Origin: Pinguiococcus pyrenoidosus
Lineage: Eukaryota > Sar > Pinguiophyceae > Pinguiochrysidales > Pinguiochrysidaceae
Length of the DNA stretch: 37,355 bases
Assembly: GCA_019677205.1 (NCBI GenBank)
Contig: JAAMXY010003166.1
Span: 1 to 37,355 of the forward strand
Direction: 5' to 3'
Shown: one piece after another, positions 22,894-33,037 of the stretch
How the letters are laid out: each line of letters begins with the position of its first letter
Numbering within the stretch: position 1 is the first letter of the stretch
Program-made: the position numbers and the translations under genes
Notes under the pieces: generated by a model
Told to the model about the DNA's origin: nothing
The model's input: the letters and a program-made list of their open reading frames with translations, nothing else
The model's database searches: none

Positions 22894-25800
22894 CTATTCC
22901 GTCGCCACCTCTCCAAGAATGCTGACAGGGGCTTCCACTCGGCCTTCGCTTCCCAGGACGAAGGAGGTTTTCAGCCTTGCGTCTCTCGAGGACGCGCCGA
23001 TGGCCACTTCAAAGTGTCCCGGAGTGACTTCCCACGCCTGGGTCTGCACATTGAAGATGCTCAGGTCTCTTTCTGTCAACGGAAGCTGCAGAACTTCGCC
23101 CTCGCCAGGCCCCAAGACCTTCGTCTTCGCAAAGGCACGCAACTGATTCTGCGGCTCGTCCAGCACCGGGTACGTAAGGTACAGCTGGGCGACTTCCGCT
23201 CCTGCGACCTTTCCAGCATTGGTGATCTCGACGGCAAAGCAAGTGATGCCTTCATCGCAGCTTGCATCTGCATCGGCGAATCGGTACTCGAAGGTGGTGT
23301 AGCTCAAGCCATGGCCAAACGGGAAGGCTACGACCTGGTCATGCAACCCCTTGTATCCTGCATCAGCGGAACGAGCAGATTTACGCGTGCCACGCGGTGT
23401 GCGGACCACACAGCCTGGGCATCTCCCACCTATATTGAGCCCTTCCGCGTACACGCAAGCTTCCGAATCATCCATGCACGGCTCGATCGTCTGCTCCATG
23501 CGATCGAAAAAAGTGACCGGAAGCTTTCCGGATGGCGACTGCAGACCTGCGCAAGCAAAGGAAGATGACGACGTCTTGATTCCAGCGAGCGCATCTTCAC
23601 ATGCATGCGGCCTACCGAAAAGGAGATCCGCAAACGCATTGCCGGTCTGCTCCCCCGCGAGAAAGACGGTGAGAATGGCGTCGACATCGGCTCTCCAGTC
23701 GGTCAAGATCGGGCCGGGGCTGGAAACCGCAACTACCAGCGGCGTATCCACAGGCTTCCGTGCAACGACCGCGCGAACGAAATCCTCCTGTGCACACGAG
23801 ATGAGTCCCCAACGCTTCCTCCGCAGAGGCCCTCCCGGGAGAACGGGGTTTACGTACCTGATCAAGGAGAAGATCTTCTCTGTCGACACTCTCCGTAGAG
23901 GTCGTCGCTCCGCAGACCAGGATTGCATCGGCAGCACGCATGGCATCTACTGCGCGGTCGACGTCGTCCTCAGTAGCGTCTAGTATGGTCACTCTGTCAT
24001 ACGAGTTCGCTTCGATCGCCGCCTACGCAAGACTGTGAGTACAGGTCTGCGTTTCGGTGAGGAATCGTAAGATGGTTTGGGTTGTCCTACCCGAAGCCCA
24101 GCAATGATGGACACTGGATCTTTGGCGATGACTCGTCCAGATCCTCCGACCGTGTAGTACGTCCCCAGGTCCCACGTCGCAAGCTGTACGTCGATATCGT
24201 TGCTTGCGTCACAGGCAGATCCAACGACAGCTAGTGTGAGTTCCTTGGTCCCATCGAATGGGAGCGCCCCGTCGTTCTGTAGGAGAACGCCGCTCTCTCG
24301 CGCAATCCTTCTTGCCAACGAGAGCCCCTCGCTCGTCCTGACGTTGGTCTCGAAGAGGAGCGTATCGCACTCCTGTGAAGGCGGCGTGCAGTACGACTTT
24401 GACATCAGGCCGACCTTGATCATTTGCGTAAGGATCCGCTTCACGGACTCGTCCAGGAGCGCTTCGTCGACTTCGCCTGCGAGTCCAGCATGTCAAGTCT
24501 GCGCTTCGCCTGCGCATGGCATGGCATAACATGGCATAGCATGGCATAGCACGGTCACCTACCGAGCGCTTTATGGTTAAAGAGTTCATCATTCCCAGGC
24601 ATGTCTTGGTCGAGGCCCTTGTCCACAGATGTGCTGTGCGTTGCCCACCAGTCGCTCTGTGTGCAGCGGGAACGGTCTTCGGTGGGTGCCAAGGTTTTGT
24701 CTGGCAAGCGGTGGCTCCTCTTCACGTACCTGGACAAACCCGTCGAAGCCGATGATATCTTTGAGATGCCGCTGCAAGAGTTCGTCGTTCTCGCAGCTGT
24801 GCGTTCCGTTCACCTACAAGTTCTTCATGTGATGAGATGCCATCTCCTAACGTTCGCGAGGATGACGAAACGCATCTGCCGCACGTACCAGATTGTACGA
24901 GCACATGAAGGCGGCGACACCAGCTTCCACCGAGGCGATGAAGGGCCGGTAGTAGGCCTTTTATCGCAATGGGGCACCGCGCATCAGCATCGCGGAGCCA
25001 AAGAGACCGAAGCATCTTTCTGTTCTGCGATTTGCACCCACCTCGAAGAGGCTCCGCTGATCACAGTGTGCATCTACGGTGTTTCGATTGGTTTCCTGAT
25101 TGTTCAGTATGAAATGCTTTGCCACCGCCAAGAGGCCGTTGTCCTGTACGGCTCGGATGTACGCCCGAGCCATCTCCGCCCCGAGAATCTGCACGCAAGG
25201 CTGTCTTGTCAGTCTCCCGGAAGCCCTAGCATGACGGCCTCCTCTTTCGGTGCTCACCGGGTCTTCGCCACTGACGTATTCTCCATTGCGCCCTCCTTTC
25301 GCCACGCGGTGGAGATTGAGACTTGGTCCGAGAATCACGTTCGCTCCTGGGCAAACGACACTGCTTTAGTTGTCCAAGATAATGTTGCAGCAGCAGCAGC
25401 ACCAGCGGCAGACGGCAGACGGCAGCAGCAGCAGCAGCAGACGGCGACCTTTGCCAGTGAACTCCTTAGCAAGAGCAGAGCCCCATTGGTACATAAGATC
25501 CACATCGAAGGTGGCCCCCATTGCAAGAAGACTGGGCCAGCTGGTGACCTAGCGGCGTAAAGAGTGTGGGTGAATCTAGGAAGCCCCGCTTCGTCTCTCA
25601 GGAGGTTTCAAGTGCCACCTGTCCAACTTGGCGCGCATCCATGGTTCGGAATCCCTGTGCAGCATCTTGCATGTTCAGTGGCGGGATGCTGAGCCGAGGG
25701 ATCTGCCACATTGGCGAAGTTTGGTTGTTTGTTACGTCTGGTGGTCAAATTCTGCAGAGCGGATCTTTGTCGCGCACCGGAGGAGTGTTTCCAACGAAGT

Positions 25801-26201
25801 ATCCAGCCATCAAGTCAAACTCTTGCCATCCAAGGCCGTTCATCATGTCCATCTACATGGAGGGAAGTGAAGACATCAGTCGAACAACCTCCGGTCTTTG
25901 GCGCCGAAGCCTTGGTGTTCTTTCCTTTACCTTCTCTTCCAAAGTCATTTCGCTAACAAGCTTCTCAGCCTGTGATTCTGGGGATTCCGCGTGCACTTCC
26001 ACCTGCCCAGCCGAAGCAGCACGCGCTTAGGGCTTACGTAGCATCGATGCAAATTTTGTTGCATTTTCAAGGCCGAAGCGCATGAGAGAGGCACCGTGCG
26101 CGACACGTGGAAGTGCTGTTCTTTGCCAAGCGTACCGGGGACAGCCACAGCGCTGCCAGAAACGCGAGAACGCGGATCCTCGTTGCGCAGTCCTTTCTCA
26201 T
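22894..26201 (-). CDS. secreted glycoside hydrolase family 3 (beta-glucosidase/xylosidase type)
   Basis: Fifteen exons join in phase to 727 residues: 26201-26136, 26002-25931, 25852-25778, 25702-25619, 25548-25449, 25346-25258, 25188-25042, 24957-24889, 24813-24730, 24656-24563, 24476-24091, 24022-23858, 23787-23616, 23546-23430, 23357-22894. Exon 1 encodes a signal peptide (RIRVLAFLAALWLSPVEVHA, spanning exons 1-2). GH3 landmarks follow in order: LVSEMTLEEK, IPRLSIPPLN, GPSLNLHRVAKGGRN, AVAKHFILNNQETNR, MCSYNLVNG, GFDGFVQSDWWATH with the predicted nucleophile D264, ARESGVLLQNDGALP, VGGSGRV, PSGKLPVTF, AFPFGHGLSYTTFEY and a C-terminal fibronectin III-like domain. The enzyme should remove terminal beta-linked sugars outside the cell or in a vacuole; substrate cannot be told. 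Introns are 68-133 nt, and two (23547-23615, 23358-23429) are 3n without stops. Confidence 0.92.
25386..25440. repeat. CAG/CTG trinucleotide repeat in GH3 intron 5
   Basis: Two runs of CAG separated by a CAGACGG-type stretch lie inside intron 25347-25448. On the transcribed strand they read CTG. The open frame created across them (Leu or Cys runs) is intronic, since removing the intron restores the family motif KGANVILGPSLN. Confidence 0.85.
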
Positions 26202-26685
26202 TCTAGCAAAGTTATGGAAACTACGAGAACTTCGCTGAAGGAATGGGCGTCTGATGCGTCGAGCTGCCGATTGTGGAGAGGATTCTTCTGCGCCAAACCT
26301 CGGTTTTCTGCGAAGCCATGCCATACCTGCACAAGAGCAGAACATCTTGGACGCAGGATCGATCTAGGACGTCACTTCCTTTGACCAGGACGCTGAATTC
26401 ATTGACTTCAAAATTCGCTTTCCAAATTGTTGTTCTTCAGTGGATATGACGATCATGTCAAAGCAGAAGTCATCAACCTTACGCTTTAAACAGCCATTAT
26501 ACGGTATAAAAACATAACATAAATTCACTATCTTGGCAGGTATTTTATTTTTACTGAGGATTTCCGTTTCCGTTCCATTTATTGCCTTTTTTCGCTCCCT
26601 CGCTTAATTCTCCCGCGCAAAACTCTTGCGGTGTTGTGACTCAAACAAGAACCATCTCCTGTCCATCGCGGCGCTGAATGACAGC
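26202..26685. promoter_or_regulatory. divergent AT-rich promoter region, GH3 / NOP4
   Basis: 484 bp lie between the two start codons. The right half (26395-26600) is strongly AT-rich and contains TATAAAAA at 26505-26512, about 175 bp before the NOP4 ATG, which could be a TATA box for the plus strand. No repeat or RNA gene was seen. Confidence 0.5.
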
Positions 26686-28439
26686 ATGCCGGACGCACGT
26701 GAACAGGATACCGTGTTCGCCCGGCAGCTGCCGTTCGACTGGACTGAGGAGCACATCAGCGAAGTGTTCAGCAGCGTTGGCCCCGTGAAGCGCGTGGATC
26801 TCATCCGCGACAGCCGAACGCGCGCGTCGAAAGGCTTCGCGTTCGTACGCTTTGCAACAGAGACCGATGCGGAGGCAGCTGTAGCACAGCTGCATCAGCA
26901 GAAGAAAGGCGGACGGCAAATTCATGTGGAGATCGCCGAGCGGAAGAAGACGGGAAGGTTCGTTCGTGGTCACAAGCGCCTTTGGAGTGGTGTGACAGCC
27001 TCTGACGGCTCGAGGACGACAACTTACGTCGGGCGGACTGAGCCGGATCCTCCTGCGAAGGAGCGCTTTCTGGATTTGATGACTCGACGTGTGTACTTTA
27101 CTGCTGCTGAGAGCAAGAGGAGACTTGACGCCGGAGTCAAGTGGGCAGGGTGTGTTTCTGAGCGCAACTTACTCAAGTATCCACAGGGGAAATCGGGATC
27201 GATTCAAGGGCAAGGAGGAGTTGGAGAAGTATGGGCGTGGGCGAGAGAACGCCGTGGCAAAGGATGGCCATGGAGCAGCTGGGCGAGAAGATGAAGCAGA
27301 CGCTGAAGAGATGCAAGGGACGGAGGCTGGCAGGGAAAGGCAGACGGACGAGAATGTGGAGAAAGCGGCAACTCCAGCACGTAGGAAAGCCGCGTTGAAG
27401 GTGAAGACCACGGAGCTCTTCAAAGGCTGTGGCGTTGAGGAGAGGTTGATCCCGTTCTGCACGGCCATGCTGTATGGAATCAAGCCGGGCACCAGGTGAG
27501 CACAACAGTAAACTCAAGCGCCATGAAGAGAAGGAAGATTGCCAATCGCCAAGCGCTAATGTCACATCCGTAATTTGTTTCAGCGCGAAACAAGTGTACA
27601 AACGACTTCGGAAACTGGGCGGGTTCAAGAAGCTTCACGTGCACGATGAACCGGAGAGTCAAGACAGCAAGCAAAGCGCTGAAGAGATGGATAGGGTGGC
27701 GTCCCCGCGCGGGCTTACGGCGGAGGTGTTGTTCGCCAGCCCCAAGGAGACCACGGCAGCTCTCAAGCGACTGGACGACAGCACCATCTGCGGCGCATCG
27801 GTGAAGGCCCGGCGTCGCGTGGAGGGAGCACCAGCCAGTGATATCCGAAAGTCGCGGCAGTGCCGGCTGATCGTCAGGAACCTGCACTTTCGCGCGTCAG
27901 AGGACGACCTCCTCAAGGTCTTTGGTAGATTCGGACCTATCCGGGAGGCGCACATTCCCAAGGTGGGACTGACCGTCCAGAACAAGTCTGGCGAGAAGGT
28001 GGTCCAAAGATCGAGGGGCTTTGGCTTCGTGCAGTTCATCTACAAGAAGGACGCGATCCAGGCGGTAGAGTCCTCGGCGGACATCGCAATCCGAAATCGC
28101 GACGTAGCGGTCGACTTTAGCCAGTCGAAGAGTACCTTCGCCAAGGAAAAGCAATCAGAATTGGACTTTGACGCAGAACAAGAAGCAGAACAAGAAGCAG
28201 AAGAAGAAGCAGAAGAAGAAGAACAACAACAACAGCAGCAGGTGGCAGGAAAAAAAGTTGCGGAAAATGGAAATCCACGGAATAATCCCGGCAATGGAAG
28301 TCCTCTTGCTGGTGGAGACAGCGACGCCAAATCAGAAGGCGAGGTCAAAGTCGAAACCATGGGGAAAGACGTTGAAGCTGATAGTGAGGAAGAGGAGCAA
28401 GACGAAGAAGACGACGAAGATGAAGACGGTGACGAAGAT

Positions 28440-28486
<47 letters not shown>

Positions 28487-30519
28487 TCAGGAGAACGATG
28501 TGAAAGATGTGAAAGATGCTGAAGATGACGAAAACGATGTGCCGCTAGAATTCAACGTCGGCGCCTTGAGCGCCGATGACGAGGATGACGAGGAGGACGA
28601 AGATGGAGAAGAAGACGAGGAGGACGAAGATGGAGAAGATGACGAGGAGGACGAGGAGGACGAAGATGGCGAAGATGGCGAAGATGAGTCGATGGATGTG
28701 GATGGAGAGGAGGATAGCAGAGCTCCTCCAAAAAGGATGTCTGATGTTCGCGAGGGGCTCACAATATTTGTTCGCAACATCCCATTCGACTGCACTCGGG
28801 AGCAGCTGAAGGAGGCATTTGAGCAGTTCGCAGAAGTGGCAACGTGTGCGTTGGTGAAGGATCCGGAGACGAATCTCCTTCGCGGCAGTGCCTTCGTGAA
28901 GATGAAGAACAAGGAGGGGGTGGAAGAGATTCTTGCAGCCGCCGAGGTCGACGAGCTCAGCGATGGGATTTCCCTGAACGGGCGATTGCTACGCTGTAGC
29001 CTCGCGGTTCCGCGCAATGAAGCCAAGGCTCTCTCAGCGGAAAGCGCGAGAACGAACGCCTCCACCGGGAAGGACAAGCGCAATCTGTACCTTCTCGACG
29101 AAGGGCGGATGCTGGCGAAGGGCCTGGACGATGACGACAAATCGCTGGAGAGTGAATCCGAGCGGATTGGGATGCATCCTTCCGACGCCAAGAAGAGGAC
29201 CCTGTCGCACCGAGAGAACAAGCAGAAGCTCAAGAATCCTCTGTTCTTCGTGAACGGCAGACGCCTGAGCATCCGAAACCTGGACTACGACGTGGACGAC
29301 TCCGAGTTGAGAGAACTGGCGGACAAGGCAGCTCGTGAAGGACTGCAAAAAGTGTCGGCGAAAGACATCCGGAAGCATCTGACAGCGCAAGGCCGCCCGC
29401 CCGATGCGATAAGGAGCGACGAGCTGCAGGTCTCCTACTGGGTCGAGGACCAGAAGTCGGGCAAAGCGCAGAGCAATACTGTTGCCAGCGTGAAGGTGAG
29501 TGATGCGCCTGAGAGGACGTGGAAGCGGTCCTAAGCTTGGGTCTCTTGATGATTGGCAATCCTTATGACTACTGGCAACTGATGCAGTTGATGATACATG
29601 CCTTTCTCTGAAGGCCGTGTTGCAGTGAGGGCGATGAGTCGGGTGCATCGATTTGTCCTCTAACTCGAGTCTCCTGTTGCAATCGCCCAGGTCATGAGGG
29701 ATATGGATCATCCCAAGAAGTTGTCAAGGGGCTTCGGCTTCGTCGAGTTCACTTCGCACGTTGCAGCGCTAGCCGCACTGAGAATGCTGAACAACAACCC
29801 GAACGAGGCGTATGTGAAGTACGCGCAGGGGAAAGGGCGAGTCAAGAAGAAGGCGCGCGGAGCGCATCCTCCCCGTCTGATCGTCGAGTTCGTGGTGGAG
29901 AATCATCGAAAGATGCAGGAGCAGCAGAAGCGGCGAGAGATGCTGCTGCGGCAGCGCGAAACGGCGCCAAAGGGCCCCGCGAAGGATGGCGGGGCGACCC
30001 CAAGGTGCGTGCGACACGGGACGGCAGTCCTGAGAGCATCCCTACAGCATGTAAAGATGGTGTGGCTCTTCCTGTCGCAGGGAGAAGCGCTCTCGTGGTG
30101 CTCGACAACGAGAGAGGAGAAGGCAACAGCGAGCGAGCAGCGAGCAGCAGGGCGCGACAGACCAGAAATCCGGCGGAGGCCACGACAGGACGGATAGGCG
30201 TAAAGCGAAGAGGCCGAAGAACGCCATGTCGCGAGCGGCTGCAAAGCCCGCAAAGCGCACATCTTCAAGGGCGGTTGAAGCCGAAGAACGCTTCGACGAG
30301 ACAGTCAAGCGCGAGGCAGACTTGATGGCGTCCACGGAGCGTGGGAGGAAGAAGCGGAAGAGGAAAGGAGCCGAGGAGCACAAGAAGGAGCAGAACATTG
30401 ACAGCCTCGTGCGGAGCTACAAGGAGAAGCTGTTCGGCAAGGAAGTGGAAACACCTAAGGACAAGGAGCAGTCGCCCAAGAAGCGTCGTGTCTCGGAGGG
30501 CAAGCGATGGTTCGACTAG
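26686..30519 (+). CDS. NOP4: NOP4/RBM28-type nucleolar RRM protein
   Basis: Preferred exons 26686-26957, 27187-27495, 27584-29495, 29691-30004 and 30081-30519 give 1081 residues. RRMs appear in order: an N-terminal one (TVFARQLPFDWTEEHI... KGFAFVRFATE), a divergent one (QVYKRLRKLGGFKKLHV), a third (CRLIVRNLHFRASEDDL... RGFGFVQF), a fourth after a long acidic tract at 28381-28710 (IFVRNIPFDCTREQLKEAFEQF), and a split C-terminal one (LSIRNLDYDVDDSEL... SRGFGFVEF... LRMLNNNPNEAY). The end IDSLVRSYKEKLFG...KRWFD matches the RBM28 terminus. Yeast Nop4 and human RBM28 act in 60S subunit assembly. Exon 1 could instead extend to 27149, leaving a 37-nt intron; the 229-nt alternative is more credible. 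The acidic tract is encoded by GAGGAC-type repeats. Confidence 0.88.
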
Positions 30520-31006
30520 ACATAAAGATGCTATTTTGCTTTGTTCGATATGGAGAACAGTCGCCCCTTACGTGTGCTCCATGTGTCTGCCCTATTTGCT
30601 CTTTATCTGATATTGAATAAAAATTGTCCCAGGAGTGCTTCACTCACAGGTGGTGTTGGTGCTCCCAAGACGTCGCGCTCTCCTCTTCGCAAAAAACCCG
30701 CTCGCCCTGTACAGAAGCACCACACGGTGCAATCCTCCTCTCGTCTTCTCCCCAAAAACCAGTTTGCCGCCCATTTTCTACTGCCTGGACTTGATACAAC
30801 ATACAACAAGCATGCTCTACTCACGTCGCGCGACTTGACTTCCACGCAGCAGGGCTGGAAAGTCGTCCATGTCTCGCCTCCCGAACACAGCTCGATACAC
30901 TTATTCCACCTTCCTACACTTCAGATCAGACTGGTGGCACGAAGAAGATCTACGCCTGTCCGACCGTGGCCCCGCTACAGAGACAGGTAGGCGCACGTAT
31001 CGTCCG
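30520..31006. other. convergent gap after NOP4 with poly(A)-like signal
   Basis: 487 bp between the stops of NOP4 and the peroxiredoxin gene. AATAAA at 30616-30621, about 97 bp after the NOP4 stop, is a candidate polyadenylation signal. The remainder shows no coding pattern that I trust. Confidence 0.45.
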
Positions 31007-31762
31007 TCACTTGTCATCCTTCGCAAACCCCTCTTCAAAGCCATCCGCGAAGGTGTCGTCCACCTTTCTTGCTGGAGCGTCATCCAAGGCGCCGCTCAGG
31101 TACTCGCGTATCTCCGCACGCGTATTCACCGGATCCGGAATGAAGTTCATGTAGGTCTTGCCGCTGGGTAGGTCGTCGAAGACGCGGTGCGGAGTGACGC
31201 TGCGTGCACTCTCGCTGGAGATCATGACATCCTCTCCGGGTTTCCAGTCGGCAGGTGTGAAAACCCCGAGATCTGCGCGCTGCAGGCTCTCCACGCACCG
31301 AAGGACCTCGGCGAAGGAACGGCCGGTGGACATTGGGTAGGACAGAATGAGGCGGACCTTCATCTTGGGGTCCACGATGACCAGACTTCGCAGCGTCACG
31401 AGAGAGCCCTTGGTGTCCACGGTCGCGTAGTCCAGGGTGCCGAGGGTGGCCGAGATGATGCGCCGAGGATCGGCCATTATGGGGAAGCGGACGGGGTGAC
31501 CAGAGATGTCCTCGACGTCCGCGAGCCAGTCCTCATGGGTGCGCACACCGTTGACGCTGATGGCCATCAGCTTGCAGCCGAGCATCTCAAACTGGTCGTG
31601 GAGCTGCGTGGCGCGCACAAGCTCCGTGGTGCAGATGGGCGTGAAGTCCGCCGGGTGGGAGAAGAAGATGCCCCAAGAACCTTTGAAGTACCGGTGGAGG
31701 CTGATCTCTCCCATCTGGGTTGGCGCGATGATGTCTGGCTGCATTTCGTTTCGAGACAGCAT
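31007..31762 (-). CDS. PRX6: 1-Cys peroxiredoxin (Prx6 type)
   Basis: A single exon from ATG at 31762 to TGA at 31009-31007 encodes 251 residues. The peroxidatic site SHPADFTPICTTEL (C44) and the Prx6-type elements LSYPMSTGRSFAEVLR, FTPADWKPGEDVMI and LPSGKTYMNFIPDP are present. Prx6 enzymes reduce hydrogen peroxide and lipid hydroperoxides with one active-site cysteine. After the usual end there is an extra tail of about 38 residues (starting TRAEIREYLSGAL, acidic and Phe/Lys-ended) not found in the animal protein. A second in-frame ATG at 31744 would remove six residues. The single-exon structure is unusual beside intron-rich neighbours. Confidence 0.92.
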   Translation of the reverse strand: MLSRNEMQPDIIAPTQMGEISLHRYFKGSWGIFFSHPADFTPICTTELVRATQLHDQFEMLGCKLMAISVNGVRTHEDWLADVEDISGHPVRFPIMADPRRIISATLGTLDYATVDTKGSLVTLRSLVIVDPKMKVRLILSYPMSTGRSFAEVLRCVESLQRADLGVFTPADWKPGEDVMISSESARSVTPHRVFDDLPSGKTYMNFIPDPVNTRAEIREYLSGALDDAPARKVDDTFADGFEEGFAKDDK

Positions 31763-33037
31763 TCGGTGAGTCGTGGGTTCTCTGCTCCTCCCATCAAAAG
31801 AACTCAAAGTCTGAAGAGCGCAGAGACGAAAGGGCTCAAAGACGAAAGCGCTCAAAAACTCAAAACCTCAGACAATGCGTACAACTGACGTCGGTTCCGG
31901 TGTGGCCATCGGAACTCACTTCTCTGTCGCGCGCTCTGGTACCTAAGTTCCGCGACGACTGCGTCCCCACTCTTTCATTGAACGCATCTTTGCAAGCGCT
32001 GGAGAAACAGACCCGTGGACAACCTCTCAAACGCGCAAAAGCACCACTTGGCCAAGAGCCATGTCCGCAGAGGCGCGGACGGGACGCACCATGTCATCTC
32101 CGATGCGCAGAGCGTGCGCTCTCGGAGAGATTTGATTCCCCATCTCGATCGCGAAGGTGGTGGCGCGGAAGGTCCGGCGAAGACGCCGACTTGGACGGCC
32201 AAAGCCGGCGTCAAAGTTGGCAGCGCCGATGAGAGGACAACCGACTGCCAATCTTGGCTTCGAGCGAACTGGTTTCTGTGCTCTGCAGGTTTCGTTTGAA
32301 TTCACTTCCGACGAGTCGCAGGAGCGCTTGTGCAGCTGTGGCATGGGGGAAACTGGAAGGAGAACCGTGGACCAACGCTTGGATTCCAGTGGATTTTGGC
32401 TGCGAAGCAGAAGATCGTCACCCCTGATACGAGTTCTGCACCAGGCGTTTCAACGCGTATCGCTTACGTACCGTTGCCGAATTATCCGTTCATTAGCCGT
32501 CGTGTTGTCCCCTCGCGTGACGGCCTCGTGACGACTCGTAGAAGAATCGATTTCTGTCGAGTTCTGAGGCCCGCCATTGGTGCGATCTGTCGACGCCATT
32601 TTGTTCCGCCGGACCCATCTGGGAAGAATTGCCCAATCGGCTCTTGAGCACGGACCCCTTAGGTCGGCAAAAATTAGAGTGGAATCGCTTTGAGCCGATT
32701 TTCGAAAACTGCGCCCGCAGATCCTCCAACGTTGTCCCATCCAGCAGCTGCGGCCGGCTCATGCAGCCTGCAAGGATTTTGGGAGTAGACGAGTAGACGA
32801 CGCGATCAATAGCGGCGATAACCATGTTTGGTGAGTCAGAGGATCGCCTTCGGGTTGAAACAGGGGGATAACGAGATCCAGGTCATTGGAAACCACAAGT
32901 TCGAAACAAGCAAATCACCTTGGATTTGCGGACAGATCCGCAAAAGGTGTCTGTCCACGGTATCTCTCTGTCCGGGCCGTCCGCACTCATCGTTTGCGCT
33001 CCCTTTGCGCGCCCGGCCTTCCCGCGCCGTTGTGAGC
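31763..33037. other. divergent gap, no confident gene
   Basis: The largest gap in the window, 1275 bp between the peroxiredoxin and the 12-exon gene. It starts with a short imperfect repeat of CTCAAARACGAAAGCG-like units (about 31800-31865). Several open frames of 70-130 residues occur on both strands, for example a minus frame from 32825 beginning MVIAAIDRVVYSSTP, but none shows a family motif or a splice chain I can defend. It should contain two promoters and might hold a small or decayed gene. Confidence 0.4.

Noticed and set aside
27150-27186. 37-nt intron in NOP4
   Set aside because: In phase but much shorter than any other intron here; kept only as an alternative to the 229-nt intron.
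28168-28503. Plus frame with Thr-Arg repeats inside NOP4
   Set aside because: Shifted reading of the GAGGAC repeat that encodes the acidic tract.
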